This document shows, one piece after another, positions 1 through 10,743 of a stretch of 64,000 nt of DNA. The stretch lies in contig CAJZBQ010000035.1 of assembly GCA_914767885.1 (NCBI GenBank), positions 1 to 64,000 of the forward strand, in the 5' to 3' direction. The notes beneath the pieces are model-generated. The model worked only from the letters and a program-made list of their open reading frames with translations, was not told where the DNA came from and made no database searches. This DNA comes from Blepharisma stoltei (lineage: Eukaryota > Ciliophora > Heterotrichea > Heterotrichida > Blepharismidae). Made by a program: the position numbers and the translations under genes. Each line of letters starts with the position of its first letter. The stretch's first letter is position 1.

Positions 1-3000
1 AACACCCTAACACCCTAACACCCTAACACACCCTAACACCCTAACACCCTAACACCCTAACACCCTAACACCCTAACACCCTAACACCCTAACACCCTAA
101 CACCCTAACACCCTAACACCCTAACACCCTAACACCCTAACACCCTAACACCCTAACACCCTAACAACCCTAACACCCTAACACCCTAACACCCTAACAC
201 CCTAACACCCCTAACACCCTAACACCCTAACACCCTAACCACCCTAACACCCAACCCCTAACACCCTAACACCCTAACACCCTAACACCCTAACACCCTA
301 ACACCCTAACACCCCTAACACCCTAAACACCCCCTAACACCCTAACACCCTAACACCCTAACACCCTAACACCCTAACACCCTAACACCCCTAACACCCT
401 AACACCCTAACACCCTAACACCCTAACACCCTAACACCCTACCCTAACACCCTAACACCCTAACACCCTAACACCCTAACACCTAACACCCTAACACCCT
501 AACACCCTAACACCCAACACCCTAACACCCTAACACCCTAACACCCTAACACCCTAACACCCTAACACCCTAACACCCTAACACCCTAACACCCTAACAC
601 CCTAACACCCTAACACCCTAACACCCTAACACCCTAACACCCCTAACACCCTAACACCCTAACACCCTAACACCCTAACACCCTAACACCCTAACCCACC
701 CTAACACCCTAACACCCTAACACCCTAACACCCTAACACCCTAACACCCTAACACCCTAACACCCTAACACCCTAACACCCTAACACCCTAACACCCTAA
801 CACCCTAACACCCTAACACCCTAACACCCCTAACACCCTAACACCCTAACACCCTAACACCCTAACACCCCTAACACCCTAACACCCTAACACCCTAACA
901 CCCTAACACCCTAACACCCTAACACCCTAACACCCTAACACCCTAACACCCTAACACCCTAACACCCCTAACACCCTAACACCCTAACACCCTAACACCC
1001 TAACACCCTAACACCCTAACACCCTAACACCCTAACACCCTAACACCCTAACCCTACACCCTAACACCCTAACACCCTAACACCCTAACACCCTAACACC
1101 CTAACACCCTAACACCCTAACACCCTAACACCCTAACACCCTAACACCCTAACCAACACCCTAACACCCTAACACCCTAACACCCTAACACCCTAACACC
1201 CTAACACCCTAACACCCTAACACCCTAACACCCTAACACCCTAACACCCTAACACCCTAACACCCTAACACCCTAACACCCTAACACCTACCACCCTAAC
1301 ACCCTAACACCCTAACACCCTAACACCCTAACACCCTAACACCCTAACACCCTAACACCCTAACCACCCTAACACCCTAACACCCTAACACCCTAACACC
1401 CTAACACCCTAACACCCTAACACCCTAACACCCTAACACCCTAACACCCTAACACCCTAACACCCTAACACCCTAACACCCTAACACCCTAACACCCCTA
1501 ACACCCTAACACCCTAACACCCTAACACCCTAACACCCTAACACCCTAACACCCTAACACCCTAACACACCCTAACACCCTAACACCCTAACACCCTAAC
1601 ACCCTAACACCCTAACACCCTAACACCCTAACACCCTAACACCCTAACACCCTAACACCCTAACACCCTAACACCCTAACACCCTAACACCCTAACACCC
1701 TAACACCCTAACACCCTAACACCCTAACACCCTAACACCCTAACACCCTAACACCCTAACACCCTAACACCCTAACACCCTAACACCCTAACACCCTAAC
1801 ACCCTAACACCCTAACACCCTAACACCCTAACACCCTAACACCCTAACACCCTAACACCCTAACACCCTAACACCCTAACACCCTAACACCCTAACACCC
1901 TAACACCCTAACACCCTAACACCCTAACACCCTAAACCTAACCCTAACACCCTAACACCCTAACACCCTAACACCCTAACACCCTAACACCCTAACACCC
2001 TAACACCCTAACACCCTAACACCCTAACACCCTAACACCCTAACACCCTAACACCCTAACACCCTAACACCCTAACACCCTAACACCCTAACACCCTAAC
2101 ACCCTAACACCCTAACACCCTAACACCCTAACACCCTAACACCCTAACACCCTAACACCCTAACACCCTAACACCCTAACACCCTAACACCCTAACACCC
2201 TAACACCCTAACACCTAACACCCTAACACCCTAACACCCTAACACCCTAACACCCTAACACCCTAACACCCTAACACCCTAACACCCTAACACCCTAACA
2301 CCCTAACACCCTAACACCCTAACACCTACACCCTAACACCCTAACACCCTAACACCCTAACACCCTAACACCCTAACACCCTAACACCCTAACACCCTAA
2401 CACCCTAACACCCTAACACCCTAACACCCTAACACCCTAACACCCTAACACCCTAACCCCTAACACCCTAACACCCTAACACCCTAACACCCTAACACCT
2501 AACACCCTAACACCCTAACACCCTAACACCCTAACACCCTAACACCCTAACACCCTAACACCCTAACACCCTAACACCCTAACACCCTAACACCCTAACA
2601 CCCTAACACCCTAACACCCTAACACCCTAACACCCTAACACCCTAACACCCTAACACCCTAACACCCTAACACCCTAACACCCTAACACCCTAACACCCT
2701 AACACCCTAACACCCTAACACCCTAACACCCTAACACCCTAACACCCTAACACCCTAACACCCTAACACCCTAACACCCTAACACCCTAACACCCTAACA
2801 CCCTAACACCCTAACACCCTAACACCCTAACACCCTAACACCCTAACACCCTAACACCCTAACCACCCTAACACCCTAACACCCCTAACACCCTAACACC
2901 CTAACACCCTAACACCCTAACACCCTAACACCCTAACACCCTAACACCCTAACACCCTAACACCCTAACACCCTAACACCCTAACACCCTAACACCCTAA

Positions 3001-3079
3001 CACCCTAACACCCTAACACCCTAACACCCTAACACCCTAACACCCTAACACCCTAACACCCTAACACCCTAACACCCTA
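1..3079. repeat. Telomere, CCCTAACA repeats
   Basis: The C-rich strand reads 5'->3' as near-uninterrupted CCCTAACA units, so position 1 is at or near a chromosome end. Variant units are scattered through it (extra C, lost A, CCTAACA, CCACCCTAACA). The last unit ends about 3079, where AT-rich sequence starts abruptly. This unit is known from the heterotrichs Blepharisma and Stentor. About 3 kb is long for a somatic ciliate chromosome end, which fits a germline chromosome better. Confidence 0.97.
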
Positions 3080-3741
3080 TAAAGAGAATCTTAATTTATT
3101 ATCCTTAACTGCTAAGTTTTTTAAAAAAAATTAAATTTGTTTTTTTAAAATTTTAATTATCTAATATCCATAATTAATGATGATCAATCAGATTTGAAAA
3201 AGAGGCGCACTCATCTATCTGTCAGACCAAGTAATCTGAGTACTATGAAAAGAGAATTAACTATTCCAAAGCTTCCTTAAAATGCAGGCCAAGATTTTTA
3301 AGCAATAAATTGATCAAATTAGTTTAATAATTAATTTTTTAGAATTATTGAATCGGTATCTAACATATAGTACACCCTCGTGGTTGCTCGCCATTAAGTA
3401 CCCCCTCCCCATGTCACCCACCCCCTGACGGTCCTGAAAATTTTAAATGTTAAAATATTATTTGGCAAGTCCCCTCAAATATTTTAACTTATCAAATTAA
3501 TATTTAACATGATAAAATATTTGGAACCGTTAGGGGTGGGTGGCATGGGGGAGGGGTGCTCAAGGCTGATCCAAAACGGGGTGTAAGTTATAATAAGCAA
3601 AATCTTATATCAATTTAAATTATATTGATATATCCATAAAGGCTAAATTTCCTCAAAAGTAGAATTGCAAGGAGTGTTTAGATCAACTGTTTTATTATTA
3701 AAGTTAAATTTAATATAAAACGGGTATTTTTTAATGGTTAA
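3080..3741. other. Subtelomeric AT-rich spacer, no gene seen
   Basis: Very AT-rich sequence directly inside the telomere. No reading frame could be supported with TGA read as Trp. It contains one inverted-repeat element, listed separately. Confidence 0.6.
3371..3585. mobile_element. TIR element with TA ends, 215 bp
   Basis: Both ends start TACACCC and form an imperfect inverted repeat of about 64 bp: the left arm runs to about 3434, the right arm from about 3523. C-rich blocks such as CACCCACCCC are shared in inverted orientation. The centre is AT-rich and the element is TA-bounded. It fits a MITE-like IES, but no coding context proves excision here. Confidence 0.7.
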
Positions 3742-4227
3742 GTGCTTATAATTTTAAATGTCCCATTGCCTAAAAAGCGTGACAAGCAAGGTACTAAAAG
3801 AAAGCAAGTCCAATCGTCATCTAGGTCTTTTCAAGCTTCGATTGTTAAAGAACCAACAAATTCTGGGTTAACTCAAGCAGAAAGAGATCTTTACTCACTT
3901 TTCAGTGGCACTACAACTTTCGCTGGCACAGAAACAAGAACTATATTTGTGAAATATTGGCTAAAATTTGAGACTTATCTCGTGAATGAAGAAATGGGTC
4001 CGATGCATTTAAAAATGCTACAAATAGCAGGCAAATGATTAAATATAGAGTCTAAAGTAATATATTTCAGATAAAAGATTGAAGCTGTAGACTCAAGTTT
4101 ATATTCGAAGATAATTTTTTTTTGAAACAAAGTGAAAAATGAAGCTGAAGTTGAAAAGAGAAGGATACTCAAAAGTGGCAATATTTATGACCGGCCTGAA
4201 TACTGCACAGTTATCTTCATCAGCTGC
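3742..4227 (+). pseudogene. Coding remnant, function unknown
   Basis: An open frame runs from about 3742 to 4071 with one TGA read as Trp at 4036. A second open stretch in the same frame runs 4075-4227. A TAA separates them beside a 14-nt GT...AG segment (4057-4070), one base short of the usual 15-nt intron. No in-frame ATG begins the first part. The encoded protein is basic and Ser/Lys-rich at first, then mixed, and I do not recognise it. It may be a decayed subtelomeric gene or an exon whose 5' part is elsewhere. Confidence 0.3.
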
Positions 4228-5742
4228 TAATCCAAAAAGAGACGCAAAGGTTCAAAGAAAAACTAATCTCTATCGGCCTTCTCAAAAAAATATGACGAGC
4301 ATTCTTTGAAGGTTGTCTCGCAATCAAGACAAATGCACGATAAATGCATTTGACAACAATCAATGAAGAGATTTCGCTAATTTCACGATGATTAAATATA
4401 ATTTAATAAAATAGTCTCAGGTTTTTGTGTAAGTTATTGGCATATTAAACTATAATGCAGCCGAGAAACTATTTCACTATTCAAATCAACAATTATCCTA
4501 TTTACTTTTTAACAGAATTTTTAATGTTTTTAAATATTCAATTTTGAATAAATTGAAGCTATACCATTACATATAGAGAGGAGCTCCTAGTTCTAATAAT
4601 ATATTAAAAAAACAGAAGTTTTAATTGCAAATAAACTTAATTGAAAGACGTCCCATGATTTTTTGATTAGTATCTGATGTGCAAAATAATTCTTTAACTC
4701 AGAAATTTTATATTATAAATATTTTGTCTTTGCTGCATAATAATTTTTAAAATTTTAATTATTATTGTTATTTACATTTAAATTTAATATAATGATTTTA
4801 CTTGCTATTTAATGGTTAAAGCACAATTCACAAAGGAGAAAGAGCACAGAAATTTATTGTAAAATCTAAATAATAATAAATTTATGTAAAGCGAAGAATC
4901 GAAGAAATTAATATGCAGGAGAGTTATCTAGTAATTTATTTGTTGCAGCTACTCAAGTAAAGAAGATGAAGCCCTGCATATAACACTTTCCCTGGAAACT
5001 GATTGAAATCAATGGATTAAGTAGAAAAAATCAGTGAGTCCAATTAACCCATGTTCATATCAACATCAGAATCAAATTTGATTATAGAATTTATTTAGTG
5101 AAGAAACTATAAGTTAATCATTAACTCTCCCTCCATAAGCGAATAAAACCATTGGAAAAATAATATTTTTTGCCCAAAAAAAAACCTTCCAATTTTTTGC
5201 GAATTGAGTTTTTTTTTTTAATTTTTAAAAAAAAATAGTGATTTTTAATTTTTTAATAAAATAAAATTAGCCAATTCTTGAGGGAACAAAATTTTTTGTT
5301 TCGCTCACGAAGGGAGTGAGTAAGAATTCGAACTCTTATAAAGAAGTCAATAAAGGTAATGGCCCATATAGCTACTTAAGGGCTTGAAAAATGATTTGGG
5401 AAAGCGATTATATTGGGTCTAATAAAAGCTTTTCTCTAATAGATTTATCTACAGTCCCTGGCAAAATTTTTAATTTTACGGTGACAATGAAGATCAATTT
5501 ATCTTCGCTAAATCTCAGAGTTTAATTTACGCACTTGAACCAAGTAAAGAATCCTTATTAATTTAATTCAAGTCTTGAAAATAATATGCATTAGATTTTA
5601 AATTTTGTTGATTATGCATCTTATCTAACCATTTCTGCCTTATTCAGTTAATTATCCCAATATCTGAAACCTTAATACCTAAGAATGATTCAATTTTGAT
5701 GCAGCTGACAAGGCTAATGATTCAATTTCTTTAATAATAAAG
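4228..5742. other. Spacer with an IES-like element and decayed coding traces
   Basis: AT-rich sequence without a supportable gene. Around 5390-5560 short translated stretches resemble the N-terminal parts of the kelch genes nearby but are broken by stops, so a decayed kelch copy is possible. A family B element lies at about 5122-5332. Confidence 0.45.
5122..5332. mobile_element. Family B palindromic MITE/IES
   Basis: The left end reads TTAACTCTCCCTCCATAAGC and the right end TTTCGCTCACGAAGGGAGTG, an inverted pair matching the family B arms (TCCGTGAGCGAACAAAA) seen in IESs at 37320, 42707, 44652 and 51496. The interior is poly-A/T rich. It is not inside a recognisable gene. Confidence 0.7.
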
Positions 5743-6982
5743 ATGAACAGCAGGAGTTTAAAAGAGTTTGAAAATGTAGAGATAAAAAACAAGAAATGCT
5801 TACTTAGTTTTCAAATAAACACCATTACTTTGGATCTCAACAGCAAACTTGAAGAAACAGAAAGCACATTAAACATCTTAGATAACTTACTCCCCCCTTT
5901 AAATTGGAACCAAAAAATCTTTTCCAATTTAAAGAGGGTTAATTTTTATTTTAAATTTTATTAATTTTTCTCATAAATAATTTTATTTATTTTCATTATA
6001 GAAATATTTCAAAAAATTATTTAATAATATTAATTTTAATCTATTTATTTCAAGTACTAATTTAAAGGAGCAGTTAGGAAATAAAACAGCTGAGATTTTG
6101 AGTAGACCAAACAATCCAGAATTAGAAATGGATTTCAGAGCAACTTGTTTATCATATCAGAACTATTTTAGTGTTTATGATCCGCTGCTAACGCAAGCTT
6201 GACAAGATTATCTTAATGCCTATCAACAAAAGGCATCTCTTTATAATCTTAAAAGAGATAACGACAGAACTAATTTAATTATTTATAACACTGAAACTGA
6301 AAGCCAAGAAGAAATCAAAATCTTGCAGACTCCAAAGTCACTAGACGATGGTACTCGCATAACTCAACTTCCAAATGGCAAGCTATTTTGTTATGGCAGT
6401 CGATATCCAAAAACTTCTGGACATGCAGTGCTAATCGGCATGAATTATGGAGTCGAAGTTCTGCCATCTGGACCTCCTTGCTTCTGCTCATCATGTATCT
6501 ATTTCAACAACAGTGTCTATTGCTTCGGAGGAGTGAATCGTAAGTATTTAACTCTATCTAGTAGATTTGATTTTGATCAAAATCGATGAATTCAATTAAC
6601 TCCAATGCCAAAAGCTGATTCCTCTTGCAATAGTATAATATATAATGGAAATATTTTGATTTCTGGAAGCAATAATAAAAATCTGTTGTTATACTCAATT
6701 GATATTGACTCTTTCTCGACAATTCCTTATGAGTTTGCAGCACTCACAAGAAAGATTCTGATAAATGCAGAGAGATTGTATTTGATTGAATGTGACATGG
6801 GATCAGTCTATGAAAGTGAAATTGGAAGTGAAATGAATTGGAGACGAATAAAACAATCAATAATCAGTGATTATCCTGACCAATTGTATTGCTCATATAA
6901 TAAAGGAGGAATATACATTGGGATATACGGAAATGAATACTTCAAGTTTGATTTGAGTAAAAAAAGACTAATCAAATTATAA
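5743..6982 (+). CDS. Kelch-repeat protein
   Basis: Exon 1 is 5743-5889; after removal of the 187-bp IES the frame continues at 6077 through to TAA at 6980-6982. TGA is read as Trp twice (within LTQAWQDY and in DQNRWIQLTPMP). The second half shows kelch blades: YCFGGVN, then a Trp-containing strand, then NILISGSNNKNLLLYSID. The N-terminal about 120 residues are polar and probably coiled. Kelch propellers bind protein partners; the specific role is unknown. Three related genes lie at 22563, 24583 and 25691, and the C-terminus aligns well with the one ending at 25691. Confidence 0.85.
5890..6076. mobile_element. IES in kelch gene, family A
   Basis: The segment begins CTCCCCCCTTTAAATTGG after a TA and ends AATTTAAAGGAGCAGTTA, an inverted-repeat pair. 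Removing it and keeping one TA joins GAT AAC TTA to GGA AAT AAA in frame (DNL-GNK). Its 187 bp is not a multiple of three, so retention would break the gene. Confidence 0.92.
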
Positions 6983-8307
6983 AGGCCTTAATCGCTAGTT
7001 AAAAATAAATTTTAATGTTTTTTAAATGTTCAGTTTTGAGTAACTCGAAGTGCTATTGTAATATATGTCAGTATGTTTCTAATTAATGAGAACAGATTAT
7101 AAATGCTGGCGATTGCTATTGATTTAATAAATGATCTTCTGCAGATGCTGCTGCATACTTTTGTTCAGTAATCATCTAAGTCTGCATAATTTATATACTG
7201 TAGCCCTATTTTCTTATATAATCCTAGTTCATATACCACAATCGAGTAATTGATAGTCTATATAAAATATAAAAGAAATTAGAAAGACTTTGCCTGATTA
7301 AAAATAAAGCTACCTAATTAATCTATAAATTTAATAATTTAATACACAGTTTAGTAAAGGTAAGATATTATTTGAAAATATTTATTTTCCCTCATATTCG
7401 GTTTAAAGGATCAATATATAATTTAAAAGTGGATTTTTATTTTGGCACATATTTAGCTTGGGATAACTCTACAATTGAATCCTTATTTACAATAAATTTG
7501 TGCCCAATTTTCTTAAGGCTTTTCTGCACATGCTACTGAAGTTTTTCTAAAACATTTAATAAGAGAATAAAAAGGCCATAAACTTGGGCAATTTTGGGGA
7601 TACTATTTATTATTTTAAAAAAAAGTCAATGAAGTACTAGGATTCGGATGTTAAGCTAAAGGCTAAAACCTGGGTTTTGACTATTTTTATCTGAATTCAG
7701 CAACTAAAACTTCAAAGACAATGAGGATCACATGCGGTTTCAGATGAGCATCATGCACATTAAAAACGCTGCGCTATAAAAAGGAAAGCTTCATTTTGCT
7801 AAAATTAGAGTAATAGCTATGTATGATAAATTTAGAATTGATTATTTGACTTGCTCAATGAGGAGGAGAAAAGTAATTAAATTCTAATTAAAAATATAAA
7901 AATTAAGTGAAATAATCTTAAGTAATCGCTTCAATATAGCATCATGCTGAATTTTATTAAATAATTATTATTAATTAATCAATCAATATTGCCGCATAAA
8001 TTTTTACTCCACAAAATTATGGAGCTATTATCCCTTTTTTATTTCTTCGTGGACTAGCAAAAAATTTTTAATATATAATTATATAATTATTATATTGAAA
8101 TCTCCAGTATTTCTAATTATTTTTAGACAGCTTTCATTCTAAAATTAGAAAAAATTTAAAGTTTTACCTCATTTTTTTAAAAAAATTTAAAAAAAAATAT
8201 AGAAATTGCCCATGATGGCGCATTGAGCTCATCACCTGGCAATTTCTATAATAATAATCACTACCAAGTTAGTGAAAGTTTTTCTTACTGATTAATAGAG
8301 GATGCAA
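6983..8307. other. AT-rich intergenic region
   Basis: No supportable gene over about 1.3 kb. A short inverted-repeat element lies at 8198-8250; otherwise I see only low-complexity AT sequence between the convergent kelch and ligase genes. Confidence 0.55.
8198..8250. mobile_element. 53-bp TIR element, TATAGAAATT family
   Basis: The ends TATAGAAATTGCC and GGCAATTTCTATA are perfect 13-bp inverted repeats. The same terminal sequence (TATAGAAATTTCCCAT) heads the large palindrome at 52608-52765, so the two are probably one family. Confidence 0.7.
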
Positions 8308-9318
8308 CTAAAAAATAATCTCTTCTCTTGAATGAACTTGATATCCATTTCCTTCATCATCTTCAACATGCAAAACCCCGTCTTCTGTAATATCAATTAA
8401 TTTCCCTTTAACTTTCTGATTAGGAAGATCTACAATCTTATTATAATGATACCACTTCAATTTATATTCATCTCTAATCTTTTCATATCCACCTTGCTTC
8501 TCTAATAAATCACAAATCTCAGAAAACTCTGCAAGATACTCAGCAACTAAATCTTCCTTTGTGAAAATTCCTCCATATTCAAGATTCAGGCATGTGGTTG
8601 GCTTTTTATTGTCACAGTTTATTCCAATTCCAATATTCATTACAAAATCTTTTCCTTCGCTTTTTGAATTTACCAAAATTCCAGCAATTTTTACGTCTCT
8701 ATATAAAATGTCATTTGGCCATTTTAATTTCACATAGTCAAGTCTTTCTTGAGAAATTCCGTTTCTCGTCCCAATTTTTACTATTGCTCTGATAATCGCT
8801 AGAGGGACAATGAGTTGAATCATAACTGCATGTTGTGCATGGCATGAAAATAAGTATGAGTATAAAAGAGATCCTGGCTCAGACATCCATGGGCCTGTTC
8901 TGCCAGTTCCTTGGGTTTGTAAGTCAGCAACATATAAAAGTCCTTCTTTTATACCATCAATGGTGTCGAATACTTTTGCAGTTGAAGTTGTTATGTGAGA
9001 GTACATCACATTTGCTGCATAGCGTAGAACGCCAGGATTTGTGGAATTAAGTAATTTCCTAATGTCAAAACCTTGAGTTTTTGGGATTTTTCCTTTTTGG
9101 AATTCTGAGAAAGAGTAAATTTTCATTTCGTTAAGAGGAGGAGATTTTAGACTGATTTTGGAGAGGATTAGTTTGTCTCTGAGAATAAGCAAATGACTTA
9201 CTTTTCGATTTAACCAAAAGGATCTATAGCAAACGTAGCTTAATGCAGCTAGAGATGCAATGAAAAGGATTTTTCTGGAGTGTTCTTTGAGCTGATGTGC
9301 TAAATGCTTAGTGTCCAT
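8308..9318 (-). CDS. Biotin-protein ligase (holocarboxylase synthetase)
   Basis: This 336-residue protein carries the BPL/LplA-BirA catalytic domain. The ATP/biotin-binding motif appears as GTGRTGPWMSEPGSLLYS (about residues 137-154). The catalytic-lysine motif KWPNDILYRDVKIAGIL lies near residues 199-215. Both are near-canonical. The enzyme forms biotinyl-AMP and transfers biotin to carboxylases. Residues about 17-33 are hydrophobic, so it may be membrane-anchored or organelle-targeted. A C-terminal BPL_C-like beta domain (LIDITEDGVLHV) is present. The frame is uninterrupted, with no intron or IES. The ATG at 9318 is the first in frame. Confidence 0.93.
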   Translation of the reverse strand: MDTKHLAHQLKEHSRKILFIASLAALSYVCYRSFWLNRKVSHLLILRDKLILSKISLKSPPLNEMKIYSFSEFQKGKIPKTQGFDIRKLLNSTNPGVLRYAANVMYSHITTSTAKVFDTIDGIKEGLLYVADLQTQGTGRTGPWMSEPGSLLYSYLFSCHAQHAVMIQLIVPLAIIRAIVKIGTRNGISQERLDYVKLKWPNDILYRDVKIAGILVNSKSEGKDFVMNIGIGINCDNKKPTTCLNLEYGGIFTKEDLVAEYLAEFSEICDLLEKQGGYEKIRDEYKLKWYHYNKIVDLPNQKVKGKLIDITEDGVLHVEDDEGNGYQVHSREEIIF

Positions 9319-9325
9319 TATCTAA

Positions 9326-9480
9326 TATAGCCCAGGACCGCTTATGACTCCCTCTGGCTACCAATTGCAGGTTAACTCATAGAGATATTCGGCGACATAA
9401 GTTGTCAAGCTAGATCCACGAGTTGACAGATGCGCCTATAGCTGCTATTTGTCAACTTAAGAAATTGGTTTAGTAGTTAC
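9326..9480. repeat. TATAGCCCA repeat (family D), partial
   Basis: It begins TATAGCCCAGGACCGCTTAT, matching the starts of the elements at 28930 and 40823. The interior carries GAGTTGACA-type repeats also found in the 28930 copy. The right boundary is not clear; a TA near 9480 is a guess. Confidence 0.5.
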
Positions 9481-9614
9481 AGTGCTAACATCTCCACAAG
9501 TTTTATCTTCAATTTGCTTAGGGCGAGCATAAAACCATCCATAATTACTCTGAATGAGTATAATCGAAATAATTAATGATAGCAAAATTGCATTACTTTC
9601 TAACTTGGAAAAAA

Positions 9615-10730
9615 ATGGATGTTTTAAGAAATTATAATTTGCTTGGCAATATTTTTTCCTACCTTGATGTATAGGGCTTTCCCTTGAATAGCCCGATAAC
9701 GGGCTGGCTTCATCCCGTTATCGGACTATTCAAGGAAAGTCCTATATTTGACTTATTAGCTTCCATCCCTTTAGTGAACCGAACTTTCAATTCAATGTCG
9801 AAATGCCACCCTATTATTGAAGAAATATTTTCAAACATGCTTTCAGATATCATATGAACAAATCCTGTCATTGATTATCAGGCAATCAAAATATTCTCTG
9901 GATTATTCAATACAATTGACGAAGAATGCAGGCTAATTTTTAAACTTTCTATGTGCCGTTGCTGTGGCCGCTTTTTAGGTATTTCTAGGTATAAAATTAT
10001 ATCAGAAACGATCAGGCAAAACACTTCATCCGGAGTTATCGCCCATCAGCAATACCAAAAACTAAGACTTTCTTATGGATCTGAAACTTTTGACTTATAT
10101 TTTGGAAGCATCTCTAATCATTTCTGTAGGAGCATTAAAGGGCAAAAGGTATTGATTTCTTGAGATAGTCCAGATCCCAGTGAATGATTTCAAAAAATAG
10201 GAAGGTTATGCAAAATTTTAACAGCTAAGGCTGATGAAGAATCCCAGTTCAAACAGGACTATTATCTGACTCGCTTAAAACAAGAAAGAAATTTAGACAG
10301 AAATTTGAAATGGCTTGTAAAAAGGAAAAATCGTATAGAAAAAGATCATAATTATAACATGGCATCTAGGCTTAATTTTGTATCCTCAGAAAAAATGATA
10401 ATTCGAGAGTCTTTGACTCGAGTCCAATCTTCAGTGGATATTTCTTTCGTTTTCAAGTCAATGCCGCAGGAATCTCTAGTAAATTTTGTAGAAACATGTA
10501 ATGAATTTAGCAGAAAATACGACCAAACTTATTATTTTAAAAGTAGAAAAAAGGTATGTTTAATCATTATTGAGCTGATACTGTTTTTAATCAAAAATAA
10601 AATTATAAAAAGTGCAAAATCCAATAACTCGCAAGTGATGGTGGGAGAAGAATCAGATAATTTAAGTGATATTGATATTTGGTTGGATTTTCCACGCATA
10701 TTCGTATTAGACTTTTACGACATGAATTAA
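9615..10730 (+). CDS. F-box-like protein, subtelomeric family (copy 1)
   Basis: Exon 1 (9615-9671) and exon 2 (9747-10730) join after removal of a 75-bp hairpin IES, giving NLLGNIFSYLDVFDLLASIP, an F-box-like start (L..I..YL...DL..I..V). A Cys pair MCRCCGRFL lies near residue 95. TGA is read as Trp several times. The C-terminal block with YYFKSRKKVCLIIIELILFL is shared with copies at 28464 and 30647. F-box proteins recruit substrates to SCF ubiquitin ligases; that role is inferred only from the N-terminus. It converges with the SQOR gene, the stops lying 13 bp apart. Confidence 0.75.
9672..9746. mobile_element. 75-bp hairpin IES in F-box-like gene
   Basis: A near-perfect inverted repeat with about 34-bp arms (TATAGGGCTTTCCCTTGAAT and its complement) and a 10-base loop, bounded by TA. 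Removal restores the F-box reading frame (GAT GTA TTT GAC). Its length is a multiple of three, but it begins with an in-frame TAG. Confidence 0.92.
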
Positions 10731-10743
10731 AATAATTTATTAA

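Noticed and set aside
1-3079. CRISPR-like array
   Set aside because: A continuous 8-bp telomere unit without spacers; eukaryotic chromosome end.
9468-9597. Small minus-strand membrane peptide (LLSLIISIILIQSNYGWFYA)
   Set aside because: The frame is open and ends in a plausible tail, but no in-frame start codon could be found and part overlaps repeat D.
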